Source of the DNA: Panicum virgatum
Lineage: Eukaryota; Streptophyta; Magnoliopsida; Poales; Poaceae
Assembly (NCBI RefSeq): GCF_016808335.1
Contig: NC_053141.1
Span: forward strand, 4,167,326-4,231,325
Direction: 5' to 3'
Length of the DNA: 64,000 nt
Position 1 is the stretch's first letter. Each line of letters starts with the position of its first letter. A program made the position numbers and the translations under genes. Below the pieces are notes generated by a model. The model saw only the letters and a program-made list of their open reading frames with translations. It did no database searches and had not been told where the DNA came from. This document shows positions 36,128-48,399 of this stretch, piece after piece.

Positions 36128-36356
36128 AAAACATGTGGCGTGACTCACTGAAGGGTCACGACACATGTTTTGGCGCGACCAACCTACCACGCTGGCAACT
36201 CAGCTGACCTAGTAAGGTTGAGTCGTGCCACATGCTTTGGCGTGACTCTTCAGCCAGTCGTGCCGTGCGGCATGACGCGACTCTTAAAGGAGTCGTGCCA
36301 TCCGGCGTGGCGCGACTCTTCAGGGAGTCGCGCCGTGTGGCGTGGCGCGACTCAAC
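36128..36356. repeat. Tandem palindromes in the left arm of the 4-kb element
   Basis: Six palindromic units, each about 8 bp stem, 9 bp loop, 8 bp stem, for example GTCGCGCC...GGCGCGAC. The last four are spaced by about 10 bp (TCTTCAG-type), giving a period near 35 bp. The mirror set lies in the right arm at 39664-39900. Confidence 0.75.
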
Positions 36357-36527
36357 TTAATAAACAATCACCTCTTCTTTCTCCTCCGTTTCTTCCCTCG
36401 GCCTTCCCACCCAACTTCTCCATGGCACCGCCCCTCCCCCCTCTAAATCCACTCTATCCTCCACCTCCATGGCACGAATATTGGCATCATAAATTTTTCA
36501 ACATAAAGAAGAATTATGTGCCATGTT

Positions 36528-36755
36528 TGGTTTGAGGTGAAAAAAATTTCGCAAAAACTTTTTGCACATTTGACCACCAATTTAGAGTATTTAATAAAGT
36601 CTAATTACAAAACCACCTTCAGGACTCTTGGTAAATTCGCGAGACCAATCTAATAAGACCTTTGACCGCACAATTAGAATATGACTACTGTAGCATCACT
36701 GTAGCAAATCATGAATTAATTACCGTCATTAGATTCATCACGAATAGTTACACCC
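36528..36755. mobile_element. MITE relic cut by an LTR fragment
   Basis: Starts CATGTTTGGTTTGAGG, with landmarks AAATTCGCGAGACCAATCTAATAAG and CTGTAGCATCACTGTAGCAAATCATGAATTAAT that recur in grass MITEs. It stops abruptly where TGTCAGACCC begins at 36756. Confidence 0.45.
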
Positions 36756-37237
36756 TGTCAGACCCGGGATAGCGGGACTGCCCACGGGCACAGAATATTC
36801 TAGAGTAGAGAGTAGCACATGGATATGTCCTACCTTTTTTGTATCTACTCGAATAGGAGTAGAACTAGTCGACGTACTCGGAAACTAGCCAAACCCCTCG
36901 GACTAGGATCCTAACAGAACTCGACTAGGACTTTCCATGTAACCCTGTTCTCCCGAATTATATAAGGGCAAACATGGACTCCCTCAAAAGGAACGAGACA
37001 CATCGAACAACACCTAAGGAAATACAAACCATCACACATGACGTAGCGTATTACGCTCCGACGGACTGAACATGTCTAAATTTTTGTGTTCCTTGCACCA
37101 TCGCGTTCTGATCTCGGCGAGTCCCTATTCATAATCACTCTCCTCGGGATATCTCTCGGAGAACCCGACGGTAAAACATCGACAGCTGGGCACCAAGGCA
37201 GTGTTCGTCGCTGCCAAATGATCAAAGATATTGGAGA
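36756..37237 (+). mobile_element. LTR retrotransposon fragment
   Basis: Begins TGTCAGACCCGGGATAGCGG, has a TATA-like ATTATATAAGG near 36956, and reaches AACATCGACA at 37184, so 36756-37184 may be a short LTR (TG...CA). GTAGCGTATTACGCTCCGACGG resembles a segment of family B LTRs, suggesting a related family. The rest is lost or disrupted by the solo LTR that follows. Confidence 0.5.
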
Positions 37238-37242
37238 ATTAG

Positions 37243-38252
37243 TGTCGGGTGGTAAACCCAGCCGGGTGGCAGAATGCACCCGCCTAAGCCCTGAGGGAGA
37301 ATGAACTCGGGGGTAGCTAGGATTAGTCCGATCTAGATGTAAGAACACGATGAACACAGAAGGTTTAGAGTGGTTCGGGCCGCCGGAGCGTAATACCCTA
37401 CATCCACTGTGTGTTGTATTACCTGTCGTCTCTGTGTTGTAGCGAGTGCCTCCCTTTTATATCTCAAGGGAGGCGTGTACATGGCCGTTGAGTCCCCGAC
37501 AGTTGGGCCCTACGATGTTGTATTTAATACAAATGGCCTAGCGCTATTATGGTGCTACGCCTAGGAAGATCTTATTCCGGGATTTTGCTGCCTCGTCCGC
37601 ATGGATGTACTGACCGGCGCAGATCCTCCGACCGGCGTGGTCTTGCCCAGTCATGTTGGTGCGGCGCTTGCAACTAGCCGGGTAGGCTGCGCCACGCATG
37701 CTATTAATGTCGCGTAGGCGGCATGATGGAAAGGGCCGTGCCGTCATATCCATTTAATGCAGCAGACTAACGTGCACCGAGCGCGCGGCGCCTGCGGCTG
37801 CATTGTGCACATTGGTAATATGCGACCAATAGCGGAGTTTGGCAAAGACTGTCCCGTGCTCTGCGGCGGCAGAGCATGCCTCAGCCTCCCGCATTAAATG
37901 CGGTGGGTGGGCGAGTCTTCCGGCGGAAGACTCGTGCCTGCGCCCGCGGACACGTGGCGGCTCCGGACCCCTGCTGGGTGAAATGCTGGTTCCCCGCGCG
38001 TCGGGGTGTCCGGATGGCATGGGGTCCGGGGACCCCCAGCTATCTGCGCCGGGCGCTGCCTTCTCTGGGACACGTGGCGTCACCAGACCCTCCCCCGAGC
38101 AGAGAGCAGGTCCGGGGTCGTTGGCCCGGCGAGGTGGACTCCGGACCGCAGGGGTCCGGCTGCTCTGCTCTTCAGCGCGTAGTTTAGGATAACTACGCGA
38201 GTCATTGCCCAGACGCAGTAGGAGGGGGTACCCCGATCCCGGGGTACCGACA
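37243..38252 (-). mobile_element. Solo LTR, 1.01 kb, family B, TSD ATTAG
   Basis: On the plus strand it runs TGTCGGGTGG to GGTACCGACA with perfect 5-bp repeats ATTAG on both sides (37238-37242 and 38253-38257). Reverse-complemented it matches the LTR at 21176-22251 in its start (TGTCGGTACCC), its middle (GGAGCGTAATACCCTAC in opposite sense) and its end. No internal domain adjoins, so it too is a solo LTR. It is nested inside the 4-kb inverted-repeat element. Confidence 0.88.
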
Positions 38253-39222
38253 ATTAGAGACTCAAACTTGGAGCCGCAGCAATCACAGGATCTAAGAACT
38301 ACTGACATATACCAAGCAAGCTCATGATAACCTGATGCGATGCGCAGTGGAGGTCCTGGTCAGGTTTACGTTGAAATCGCATGTGTAGCGGTGCGTAGAC
38401 CGTAGGCCGTGACCTCTTTTTCTTTCCCTTTCTGCAAACTTCATGTTCATTATCAAATCATAAGTTTCTCTGGTAACCAATAGAATCGCCAAAACAAAAT
38501 TTTATGACCAAAACACACTTGACATGTTAAAGATAATCCTGATGCCCAAATTCATTTGGCTAATCACATTGAAGAAAAACTGCTAGTGGCTCTCAGCCTA
38601 CATGCTGGAAGGGGAAACTAAGAAAAATGATAACTGGCTCTAGTTTTCTATCTATAGCGGACATTTTTGCAAGCATATTAAAACATCACTTAACATAATT
38701 TATGGTGAAAAATCTAATTCAGCCTGCTCATGAACACCACTTTTTAGAAGAGAAATTTTCTATGAAAAAAATCATTCAATTATGTCGAAGTACCACTTGA
38801 ATTTCTGCATTTCTTAAGAACAATTACCTTCATTGTACAGATGGCAAAATATCTTGAAAAATATTGAATGCGTAATATGCTTTTCGCTTATTGGAGATAT
38901 CGTAATGTTACATTACCGACTGAGTTAGCAGGCCATCGTGGTCATTTGAACCTTCGCCTCCATTGGTAACTGAGACATGGAGAAAGCGTTTGTTGTTAGA
39001 CGGATTTAAAGATAATTAAAAATTTAAGTCCACATATTTTGCCCACTCGTACTTGCTTCTGTAGAGCAGTTTGCTAACCTTCTTACCACTAAATCTATAC
39101 ATGTAATCTGTGCAGATCAAACCATGGACAAAAATTGAATGTACAAAGCAGTTCTCGATGTCAAGGAAATCTACCCTGCGTATGAGAAATGAACTAAAAT
39201 GCACACTAAGCAATACACAGAA

Positions 39223-39668
39223 ATGAAGACGAAGTTTGAGAAATATTGGAAAATCTCATACTCAAATTGCATACTAGTTATACTTGATCCTCGATTCAAG
39301 TTTGGATTTATTGAGTTTCGATTAAACAAGGTTTTTGGAGACATAGCTAGTTTTCATATTGATTAAGTAGGTACAACTATAAGAAGTTTGTATAACGGAT
39401 ACTCATCTCATTTGAAATGGGAGAGTCTTTTAATTCTTCTGCTCAAGAAGGTGAGATTGCAAGTTGAGGAAAAGTTCACTCGTATGGCAATTTATTCCTG
39501 TGTGATAATAATAGCTTTGACATGTTACACTGGTAGAAGATGCATGCACCAAAATATCCAATTCTGGCTGGTATGACCCGTGATGTATTGTCTGTAACAG
39601 CATCTACTGTTGCAGCCGAGTCTGCATTCAGTACGGGTGGGCGAATCGTCACTGACCATTTGTTGAGT
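39223..39668 (+). pseudogene. hAT transposase remains (C-terminal half)
   Basis: 39223 onward reads MKTKFEKYWKIS, then LVILDPRFKFGFIEF and NKVFGDIASFHID, the region before the dimerisation domain in BED-zinc-finger hAT transposases (RICESLEEPER-like). A TAA follows. From 39540, another frame reads APKYPILAGMTRD, then ASTVAAESAFSTGGRIV, the hAT C-terminal dimerisation motif. The frame then runs straight into the inverted-repeat arm at about 39664. The gene is broken by a stop and frame changes and lacks an N-terminus. The family motif is clear. Confidence 0.82.
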
Positions 39669-40016
39669 CGCGCCACGCCGCACGACGCGACTCCCTGAAG
39701 AGTCGCGCCACGTCAGACGGCACGACTCCTTCAAGAGTCGCGCCACACCGCATGGCACGACTCGCTGAAGAGTCACGCCAAAACATGTGGCACGACTCAG
39801 CCTTGCCAAGTCAATTGAGCTGCCAGCGTGGCAGGTTGGTCGCGCCAATACATGTGGCGCGACCTTTCAGTGAATCGCGCCACGAGTTTTGGCGTGACCA
39901 AAAGGGTTAGTTTTTGAAAATTTAGATTAAGACAGATTATTATATTTAGATTAAGACAGATTATTATTAAAATTTTAGATTAAAAAGAGTTAAAATTAAA
40001 AAAAATCCATCCCAGC

Positions 40017-43000
40017 ATCCTTCCCCGTGCAACTGTGGCCGTGTGGCGGTGGTAGATGAAGGTGGGCGGCAGCGGCGGGGTCGTCCGCGGCCTCGTCATG
40101 GAGGCGGAGGCTGTGACACTCCATGTTTGGCTGCTCGTCTCGCTGATCCCCAAAGCACTACTGCCAATTATACTTTGTAATTTGTATGAAATAAAATAAG
40201 GATAGTCTTTTACGCAGCATGTATAGGTCAGTCCCGGTGTGTACTTTCAGAGCATCTCTAGTAGTCGCCCTTTTCCCAATAAACTAGCAAGGTGGCACGC
40301 GCTAATAGCATGGGTAGCTAGTTTTTTATTTAATTCTTTAAAAATATTTACATTGACAGAAGAGATGTATTTTATAATTTATTTACCTCTCATTTGCTCT
40401 TGTTGAATATTATACTACTTGCAGCTTTCTATGCATAGGAGTTCATATCAATCATCACTTTTTATGTTGCTTTATTCTATATTATAGTTGCATATTTTAG
40501 TACTTAAACCAGCAAAATCTAAATTTGAGGATTGAATTCAATTTTGGATCACCTTGAATGGAGCAAATTGTACATAATTTTATTCATATAAAGTTTTTTA
40601 TAATTATGAAATATATTTATATGTATTTGATAGTTATGATTGCCAACAATCTGTAACTTAGATGTTGGAGTTCGGTTTGTATCTTGCAATATTTTGATTA
40701 ATATTTAGCGAAAATATATCTAGTGTAGTTGTTAGAGCACTTAAGTAGCATCTAGCAGATCTAGACCTGACTCATCATCGGAGCGAAATAAAAATGATCA
40801 TGGATTAGACAAAAAAAAAAGTTATGTTAAAAAATAAGTTGAGGCCTCCTGCTGGCTTTGGTAAATAAATGTTATGCAAAACTTATATATATGCGTGCTA
40901 TGTTAATGCATATATGTTTTAAATTTTTTATTTAACCGAACCTATTATTATTTTTCCCACTTTGGTTACTGCACAATTTATTTGTTTTTAGCCCATATGA
41001 CTGCATATATTGGTCTACTTTATAGTTTTGTCATCTCGGTGATAGATAGTTCCATATATATCTTTGTTGTTGTTTCTAACTCTTTTCTTTATTTTTCATT
41101 TTCTCTAGCAATTTTTATTGATTTCTCTGTCTTCTATTTTGTTCCTCGTTATATTTGAAATCGATTAGTGTGTATCGCATCCGATGCATCTAATGGAGAA
41201 GTTTCCTGTTTAGTATTGTGCCTCAGGGTTTTTTTTCTGGGCGAAGAGGAGCATCGACAACGTACATTTGTTTGAATCATTTGATTTTGTACTGTAGGCA
41301 ATCGACTTTGAGATAGATTAGCAGGGCTTCAGGCCTGTATCTGTGGCTAAAATAATTTCAGTTGTGGCTTCTTTGATGGAGCAGCTTTTTTATGGATATA
41401 GAGCTGTTTTAAAAATCGTTCGGTAGAACCGCTTCTTCTATTTTTTCATGAATATATGAAAGATGTCAAATGTCCAACATGACATGGCTATAATTTAATA
41501 TTTTTCTCATTCTAATGATATTATTTATAGACTAAACCAATAAATTCACTTTTGTCCTTTTCTTTTGCCCTCATTTTTTCATTTTTCCTGCCTTCTTTTT
41601 CTATTCTCCTTTTTCTACTTTCCTTACCTGTTCAATCTTGGTGCTTCTTTATCTTTTTCTCTTCTCTTTCTCTATACTTCTTTAGAGGTATCGATCACAT
41701 TTGTGTTCCATGCCTAGTGTGTACTTAAAGAAGATTAGATGGGGATAATAATGTTAATAATTATCTATGCTATTTGATTCCTCACATGACTAACTCCCTG
41801 ATTTTCCCATGCATCTATTTAGATTGAGCTAATAATAGTCACATTTATTTGTAGGTTTCGGTGCTTTACCCTTTATCCCAGTGATTATTACTTGTATGGA
41901 ACTATTTATATGCCCATAGAATCATAATTCTTTATTGACCACCATCAGATTAGTTTGTATAACTAAAGTTGTTCAAGAATATGCAATATTTATGATGATA
42001 ATTCTTGTTTGGAGAAAGCATTGGTTTTTTAGCGGATATTTCTCTCACATTAATTCGTCTGTGTATTCATTGGCCCACACTTACAATTATAAGGTGCCAA
42101 TGGTCTTGCAATAGATTGAAATATGTGAAACTCTGTGCATCATCATTATTTTTTCGTCCCTATCTTGACGTTTGGTTGCTCCAGAAGAAATGGATTGATT
42201 GAGTTCGACAATGATTTTGAGTAGAATCCAATGTGCTTCATGCAACTGCATGTACTATAGGACGTTCTTGAGACTCAAAAAGTTGTGATTCGGAATCTCG
42301 GGCAAAGACTAGGGTCGCGTCGTAGTGCAGGGCATTCCAAAGATTTTTCAAAGCAATTATCTCTTTCAATAGTACCAATACAATACAACTATGGTCGTGT
42401 TGTCACGCTTATGCTGCTGACATAGATGGTAACATGAGTTGTTATGTCATGCGGACCCTGTATTTAACTTTAATTGGATACAGACACTTTTTGGTAGTTT
42501 AAAATATTGCATCTCATTAAATTGGACATGAACTCTTTTGTCCAATTTAGATCGTTAGATCTTCATTAAATTAAATCGAATGGTGTAAATCCTATACACA
42601 AATACTATTTAGATCTTCGTTAATTTAGAGTATTTATTAACTTTATTTGCCATGAAACTCAAACTTGGATTTTTATTATTGCATTTGATACTATTTATTT
42701 AGCTATTTTTCTTCTTAATATGATTCATAATCACTACACATATCAACAATAATTTTTTTATTCTAGTTCTTGCATTTATCTATTTATTAATCATATTTGA
42801 TGCCAATTTTTTTATACTTTTAATTTTTAATTTAGCTATTTGGCTAATAATAAATTTTTTGTCGTGTGCCAATGCTAATTTTTTTAATTTTATAATTTTG
42901 AATTTGCCTATTTAGTAATTGTATTCAACATGGACTCTTTGGTTAAGTCCTAATTTCCTTTTTTTAATTCCAAATTAAGCTATATTTACTAATCGTATTT

Positions 43001-44565
43001 GGTATGGACTCTTTGTCATGTCCTTTTTTTAATTTTTTAAATTCGAAATTAGTTTTTTATTAATCGTATTTGACATCTCATCGCGTTTCTTTACTCCATC
43101 ATCATCACGAAATCGTCTGTCCATCCATCTTCGACATCCCTTCACGTCGGGGCAGTGCCACGACACTGGGGGCACATCGCGTCGGAGGCTCCCTCTGCCA
43201 CCCTGTTGCCTGCGACCACCGTGCTGCTAGCTACCAGTAGTTGCTAGGAATTCAAGTCAACATTATCTCTTTGCAAAGAGGTATTAACAGTCCAGATTAA
43301 TTCTAAAACATATGTTTTTCCATCAAGCTCACGTATTACCCATGCCCCCCTCTTCTTCAATCGTACAGAACGCATAATCCATATGTAAAACTTTTAACAG
43401 GTACTAACAATATGACATGCTAAAAAATTAGTCAACTGACAATAGTTGGACAGTCATAGAATAACGTAGGAATTTCTAGACCCTCTCGACGAACGTGGTG
43501 GCTTGTTTTGACACTCCCTTAATAATATAATAGAATTTATACTTTTCATTTTAAATTTAGCTATTCAGCTAATATTAATTTTTATCTAGTGGTAATGCTA
43601 TTTTTTTAAATTTGATAATTCAGAATTTTCCTATTTAGTAATTGTATTCAACATGGACTCTTTGATTAAGCCCTAATTTCCTTATTTTTTTAATTACTAA
43701 TAGTATTCAGCATAGACTCTTTGCCATGTCTTAATTTTCCTTAATTTTTTAAATCCGAAATTAGCTATTTATTAATCGTATTTGATATGAATTCTTGAGT
43801 TAGTTTGAACCGTTAGATCTTCATAAAATCCAACTGTGCAAATTCTTCTCTTTTTTAGATTAATGTGGGAATTTCTAGACCCTCTCGGCGAACGTGGTGG
43901 CTTCTTTTAACACTCCTTTAATAATATAATAGATTATTGATATTGGGAAGAAATATGGTCCAACAGTTTCCCAATACCCATCAAATAAGAGGAGAATTTT
44001 GGCTCCCCCGATACATTAGTTGTATTGGAATGATATTATTGGGGAACTGCAAAAGCATGTCCCTCCATAATCTATGAAAGTTGTATTAGGACATTCCAAT
44101 AATATATTGTTGGGAGGTGTTTGTTGGGAGACTGCCGGAGATGCTCTCATTCTCATCAGGAAATGAGGGGTCACATGGAGCAGTTGAAAACTTTCATATA
44201 TAGAGCAGTTGAACCCCCCAATAAATGGTAGTTTTTTTAGGATTGCTGGACATTTAGGAGATTGCTGAAATGTGTTTTGCACAGTTATAATCATTAAACA
44301 ATAAACACATACAACATACTATGCATGCAGTAACAACTTAAAACTCCTCTCAACACATGTGTCAATCATTCATTACATGTGAAGTAGACAGATACATATA
44401 TTAACTTGGTCTCAGAAATACACTCAATTTATGGATTAATTGGCATCAACCACTCCTGACATAGTTTTTTTTTTTCACTTTCTTCTGCTGATCTTTTTTC
44501 TAATACATGCTTGTTTTCTGAATTGCTCATCGATCCCTTTTTTTTTCTTTGTATCTTGTTGTACC
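40017..44565. other. AT-rich intergenic block, no gene seen
   Basis: About 4.5 kb with stops in all frames. A diverged duplication occurs: AATTTAGCTATT...AACATGGACTCTTTG...ATTAATCGTATTTGA at about 42820-43075 and 43545-43800, each followed (at 43468-43540 and 43865-43935) by TTCTAGACCCTCTCG(A/G)CGAACGTGGTGGCTT. It is probably decayed transposon. Confidence 0.5.
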
Positions 44566-44570
44566 ATAAC

Positions 44571-47500
44571 TGTGGCAGAACCGCCTAAATTATCCCGGCT
44601 CAAGTGCGTAAACCATCACCATAAAGGCAACATTAGCTTAAACGCACTTCAAACGGAACAATTTTTGGTCTGTCGGGTAACGTCCCGATACAACCACCGA
44701 TTCTTGGATCGAACAAGCATACCCCACACGAAGGCGAGTTCAGAGATATTACAACCACAATTTTACAACTCAGGCATAATAACGATTACAAACCAGTTAA
44801 AAACATTATTACAAAGCCAACTTAAATAAAACAGTTATACAAGTTATGATTATAAGTTCAGAGTCTAAACAGCGGAAGATGAAACACGATGACTACAACA
44901 CGTCGCAAAAGTATACCAAGCTAGCCCAAGCATGGTATCACTCGTCATAGTCATTGCCGGCCGAAGACGTATCCCACTCTACGGACCAGCCAGGAGGCAA
45001 CGCGCAAGGATAGGTCAAGCTAGCGATCTGATCCTCAAAACTCATACCTGAAAAAGGGTTTCAACAGCAAGGCTGAGTATTCTAATACTCAGCAAGACTT
45101 AACCGTCAACGGGTATAAGTAGCCCACTTTAACTAGACTATGCAAGGTTTTATGAGGCTCTGGTTTTCCTTTTGCTGAAAAGCAATAAGAGTATGTCCTT
45201 ACTTTCAAGTTTTAGCTTCAAGGTTATAGTTGATTAATCATTCTATGTAAGCAGCTACTATCCAATCATGGTGGAACTTCTAAGCAAACATCAAGATTAA
45301 TAAGAATATTATTGCTCTTATTACTCTGTGTGGCAGATCAATTAAGCAGTCTCATTTCATCGTGAGAGGCGGACGATTCTGAATCGAAATTCAACCTTGC
45401 AAGGACAACCTAACACACACGTCTGGAACACCGTCGGGTCATTCCCAAACAACCGTTGACCTTTCTTTCCGGCTTGTGGATAGTGTCACTCTCCCCGACT
45501 ACAGGGCTCCAAGGCCGAACCTTGTCCCTTGAAGTCGTAGTGTTGCGCAACATAAAATAAAACCTATCCCTACTGAGAGAGTGAAAGGTATATCCACTCC
45601 CCGGTCCAATCGGCTACTAGGCTTGCCGCGTACCATATTTACGGCATGTGGCTAGTACTTTCAAAAACTTAACCGGCACTACCACACACCGCGACCTTAG
45701 CAAGTTCATCAACACAGACGGGGTATCACATAAGGTCATGATATCGAACACAACCCCGTCCGTCGTCCTTATATTGATAACAGAAAGTAAACAATCAATC
45801 CCTATAAAGCTCGCGAGTGACAGGCAATCACTCGACTTTTACCGGTCCTATAAGCTTAGCAAGTAGTCGAACTCAGGTCTAGTGTTCAGTACATAGGTTC
45901 CTAAGATCATGCATCTAGGGTTTCAATTCAAATCCTATGAACTGTAAATGCACAAATAAGTAATACAGTAGTGATAATAATTTGAAGTATAGGTTATGTC
46001 CGGGGCTTGCCTTCTCGGTAATTACTAACTATTTCAGCGCTAGGCTCTTCCGAACTTTGGTTCGGGGCTTCAGTTAGTTCCGCAGTGTTTACTTGAGCTT
46101 CGAGATCACCTCCGTCAGATTCCGGGATCAGCTCGTACGTCCCGTCCGATAAGGCAGTCGTATCTATATGTAATGCAAGAACAACATTATAAACAAACAT
46201 GGGCAATCGTTTATAGAGTAGTTAAATAACAAATTTAACTACACAAGGCATCATGATCAACAACACAAAAGAAGTTAACTAACTTCATAAAATGAGTGAT
46301 GGTGATTTCCTATACGATTAAATCATGGTTTGTAAATAAATCAACAACTCAGAGTACAAATAATAATAAAATCTACCAAAATTACTCTAAACAGAACATG
46401 AACAAAGTAATCTACCCTACAAAAAAAATGTCAAGATATGTAACCATTTAATCACAATAAATCATTTATGCAGGCAACACCTAGTACAAGCTTGAATTAT
46501 ACAGATCAAAATAAAGACAAACAGAAGCTTAAAATTTAACAGGAGATCTACACAGTGATGATTTACCTACTGTGAATTTTTCATGATTTTATCTACACGG
46601 AATTAATTCTGAGAAAATAAACAATACAGACATCAGTTTAGCAAGATTCAATTTTAACTCCTGTTCTAGACATGAACTGAATCTCAAACTTCCTGGACAA
46701 GCTAAACTACTCAAAAAGAACATGCCGAAATAAAATCATGATTTATTACGAACATAAACTATTTACCCTAAATAAAGTGTACTAAACAAAGTTTAAATCA
46801 AAGAAAAAGCTACACAAGAGAACTGATCATGAAATTTTTATAGCAAAGCTAGGGTAACATGAGTAAACTACCACAAAAATTTCAGAGCAAGATCAGGTTT
46901 CAAGCATTAGATAAGAAAAAGACTAAACATCTAGTATTTATTTACCTAGTGACACAAAACCATTTACACAGCAAAAACTTGCAACTAAAGCCTAACATAT
47001 TATGGTTCTACTGCATAGAGCTATTCAAGAGGATTCCAAAACATCAAAATTTTCTATTTTATGAATTTTCTACGAATTGATCTAGAATTTCAAAGTTCAC
47101 AGCAAACTAATACAAACAAGTCCTTATAGCACTATTTCCCTGAGTCAATGACATCGCAGACAACCCCCTGGGGTTTATCAAATTCAAACCCGAGGTCCTC
47201 GGGTCGGGTCAGAGGGGGAGCGCGGGTTTGACCGGCGATTTCCCGGCGAGGGGCTCACCGGCGGGGAGGGTGGAGGGGTGCGTGAGCCTCACGGGTTCAA
47301 GGCGCACCTCTGGGTGCTTGGAATCGAGGCTAGGGCGGCCGGAGGTGGGGTGTCGATGGCGAGCGGCGGCTTGCGGGCTCGGAGCACGGCGGCGGGGTAG
47401 CTCCGGTGAGGTTTGGGCGAGGGAAAGTGGCCTGGGAGCTGCGCTAGGACGAGGCGGCGCTAATGGTGGGGGCTGTAGGGGTGGAGCTGGCCTGTAGTGG

Positions 47501-48394
47501 CGGCTCCGCGGCGGGGTGGAGCTCGCCGGGGTTCAAGCGGGGCGGCGGCGGTGTTCTGCGGTGTGGGAGCGATGAGAGAGCGAAGGGACACGCGAAATCG
47601 AGTTCTGGGACTCTTGTAGTGCGCGGGCACTCGCTAGAAGAGGGTGGCGTGCTCTGCAGCGGCCGTTCCACGGCGGCGTTGCGGTGGCGGCCGACGGGGT
47701 GGTTCTGGAAGCGGCGGGGCGCGTGGCAAGGGAAGAAGAGGGCCAGCGCGAGGCAACAGGAGGGGGAGGTGGTCGTCCGCGACGCGTGGGCGCCAGCGCA
47801 CGGCGGAGTAATGGCCGGAATGGCCGGGAAGGCGTCGGCAGCGGCGCCGTCGGCGGCGAGAAGCAGAGCAGGGAGGTGGGAGATGGTCATAAGAGTCGAT
47901 TTGTAATTACCAAAAATTCCAGGGACCTCTCTATAAACAAGTAATAACTTTTAAACTAAAGCTCAAATGAAAAAGTGCCCAACATGAAAGTTGTTCAACT
48001 TTTCAAGATCTACAACTTTGATGTTGTGCAAAAATTTATTTGACCAAAGATCTAAGAACTAAAATTAAAATCATTGAAGAAATTTTGAATTCTAGGAAAT
48101 TTGTCTTTTTCAAAGCAAATTCAGTTCAACACTAGACTCAAAAGCAAAAAAGGCTGCCATGCATTAAATGCACTGAAATTTTGCAAAAACACCCTCCACT
48201 AAAGCTATAAATACACAACCTATTCAACACAACTGCAGAAAGGACCTTACATAAAATCATAATTACACATATAACCTTTCATAATTACAAAAAGATCCTT
48301 TTTACTTAAATCAAGCACATAAAGTATAGCAAACCTACACAATTACTGTGCAGACACCTAATTAAATTACTGTGTAAACACCCGGGGTGTTACA
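44571..48394 (-). mobile_element. Long (3.8 kb) solo LTR, Gypsy-type, family A, TSD ATAAC
   Basis: On its own strand it runs TGTAACACCCCGGGTGTT to GGTTCTGCCACA. Perfect 5-bp repeats ATAAC flank it (44566-44570 and 48395-48399). It shares ordered segments with the element at 12846-16092 (CCTTGCAAGGTT; TAAGTCTTGCTGAGTATTAG) and the same layout, GC-rich at the 5' side (47210-47900) and AT-rich later. No gag or pol reading frame is seen, so I call it a solo LTR of a family with very long LTRs. A non-autonomous element without coding capacity is the alternative. Confidence 0.72.
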
Positions 48395-48399
48395 ATAAC

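Larger units (their letters stand above)
36036..40007. mobile_element. 4-kb long-TIR element (MULE-type) with nested insertions
   Basis: Arms 36036-36356 and 39664-40007 are inverted copies starting GA(A/T)TTTTTTTAATTTTAA. They are flanked by perfect 9-bp repeats CATCCCAGC (36027-36035 and 40008-40016), so this is one transposed unit of MULE type. Each arm ends in a row of short palindromes GTCGTGCC-N9-GGCGCGAC. Inside are a MITE relic, an LTR fragment, a complete solo LTR and hAT transposase remains. No MULE transposase is seen, so it was moved in trans. It lies about 0.5 kb behind FIE. Confidence 0.82.

Noticed and set aside
36128..36356. CRISPR-like regular palindromic repeats
   Set aside because: This is a plant nuclear region, units are short with no true spacers, and the same set is mirrored in the other arm of a transposon. 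They are transposon subterminal repeats.
47228..47944. Possible proteins at 47.2-47.9 kb
   Set aside because: Same reason: GC-rich LTR region with frames on both strands and no recognisable domain.
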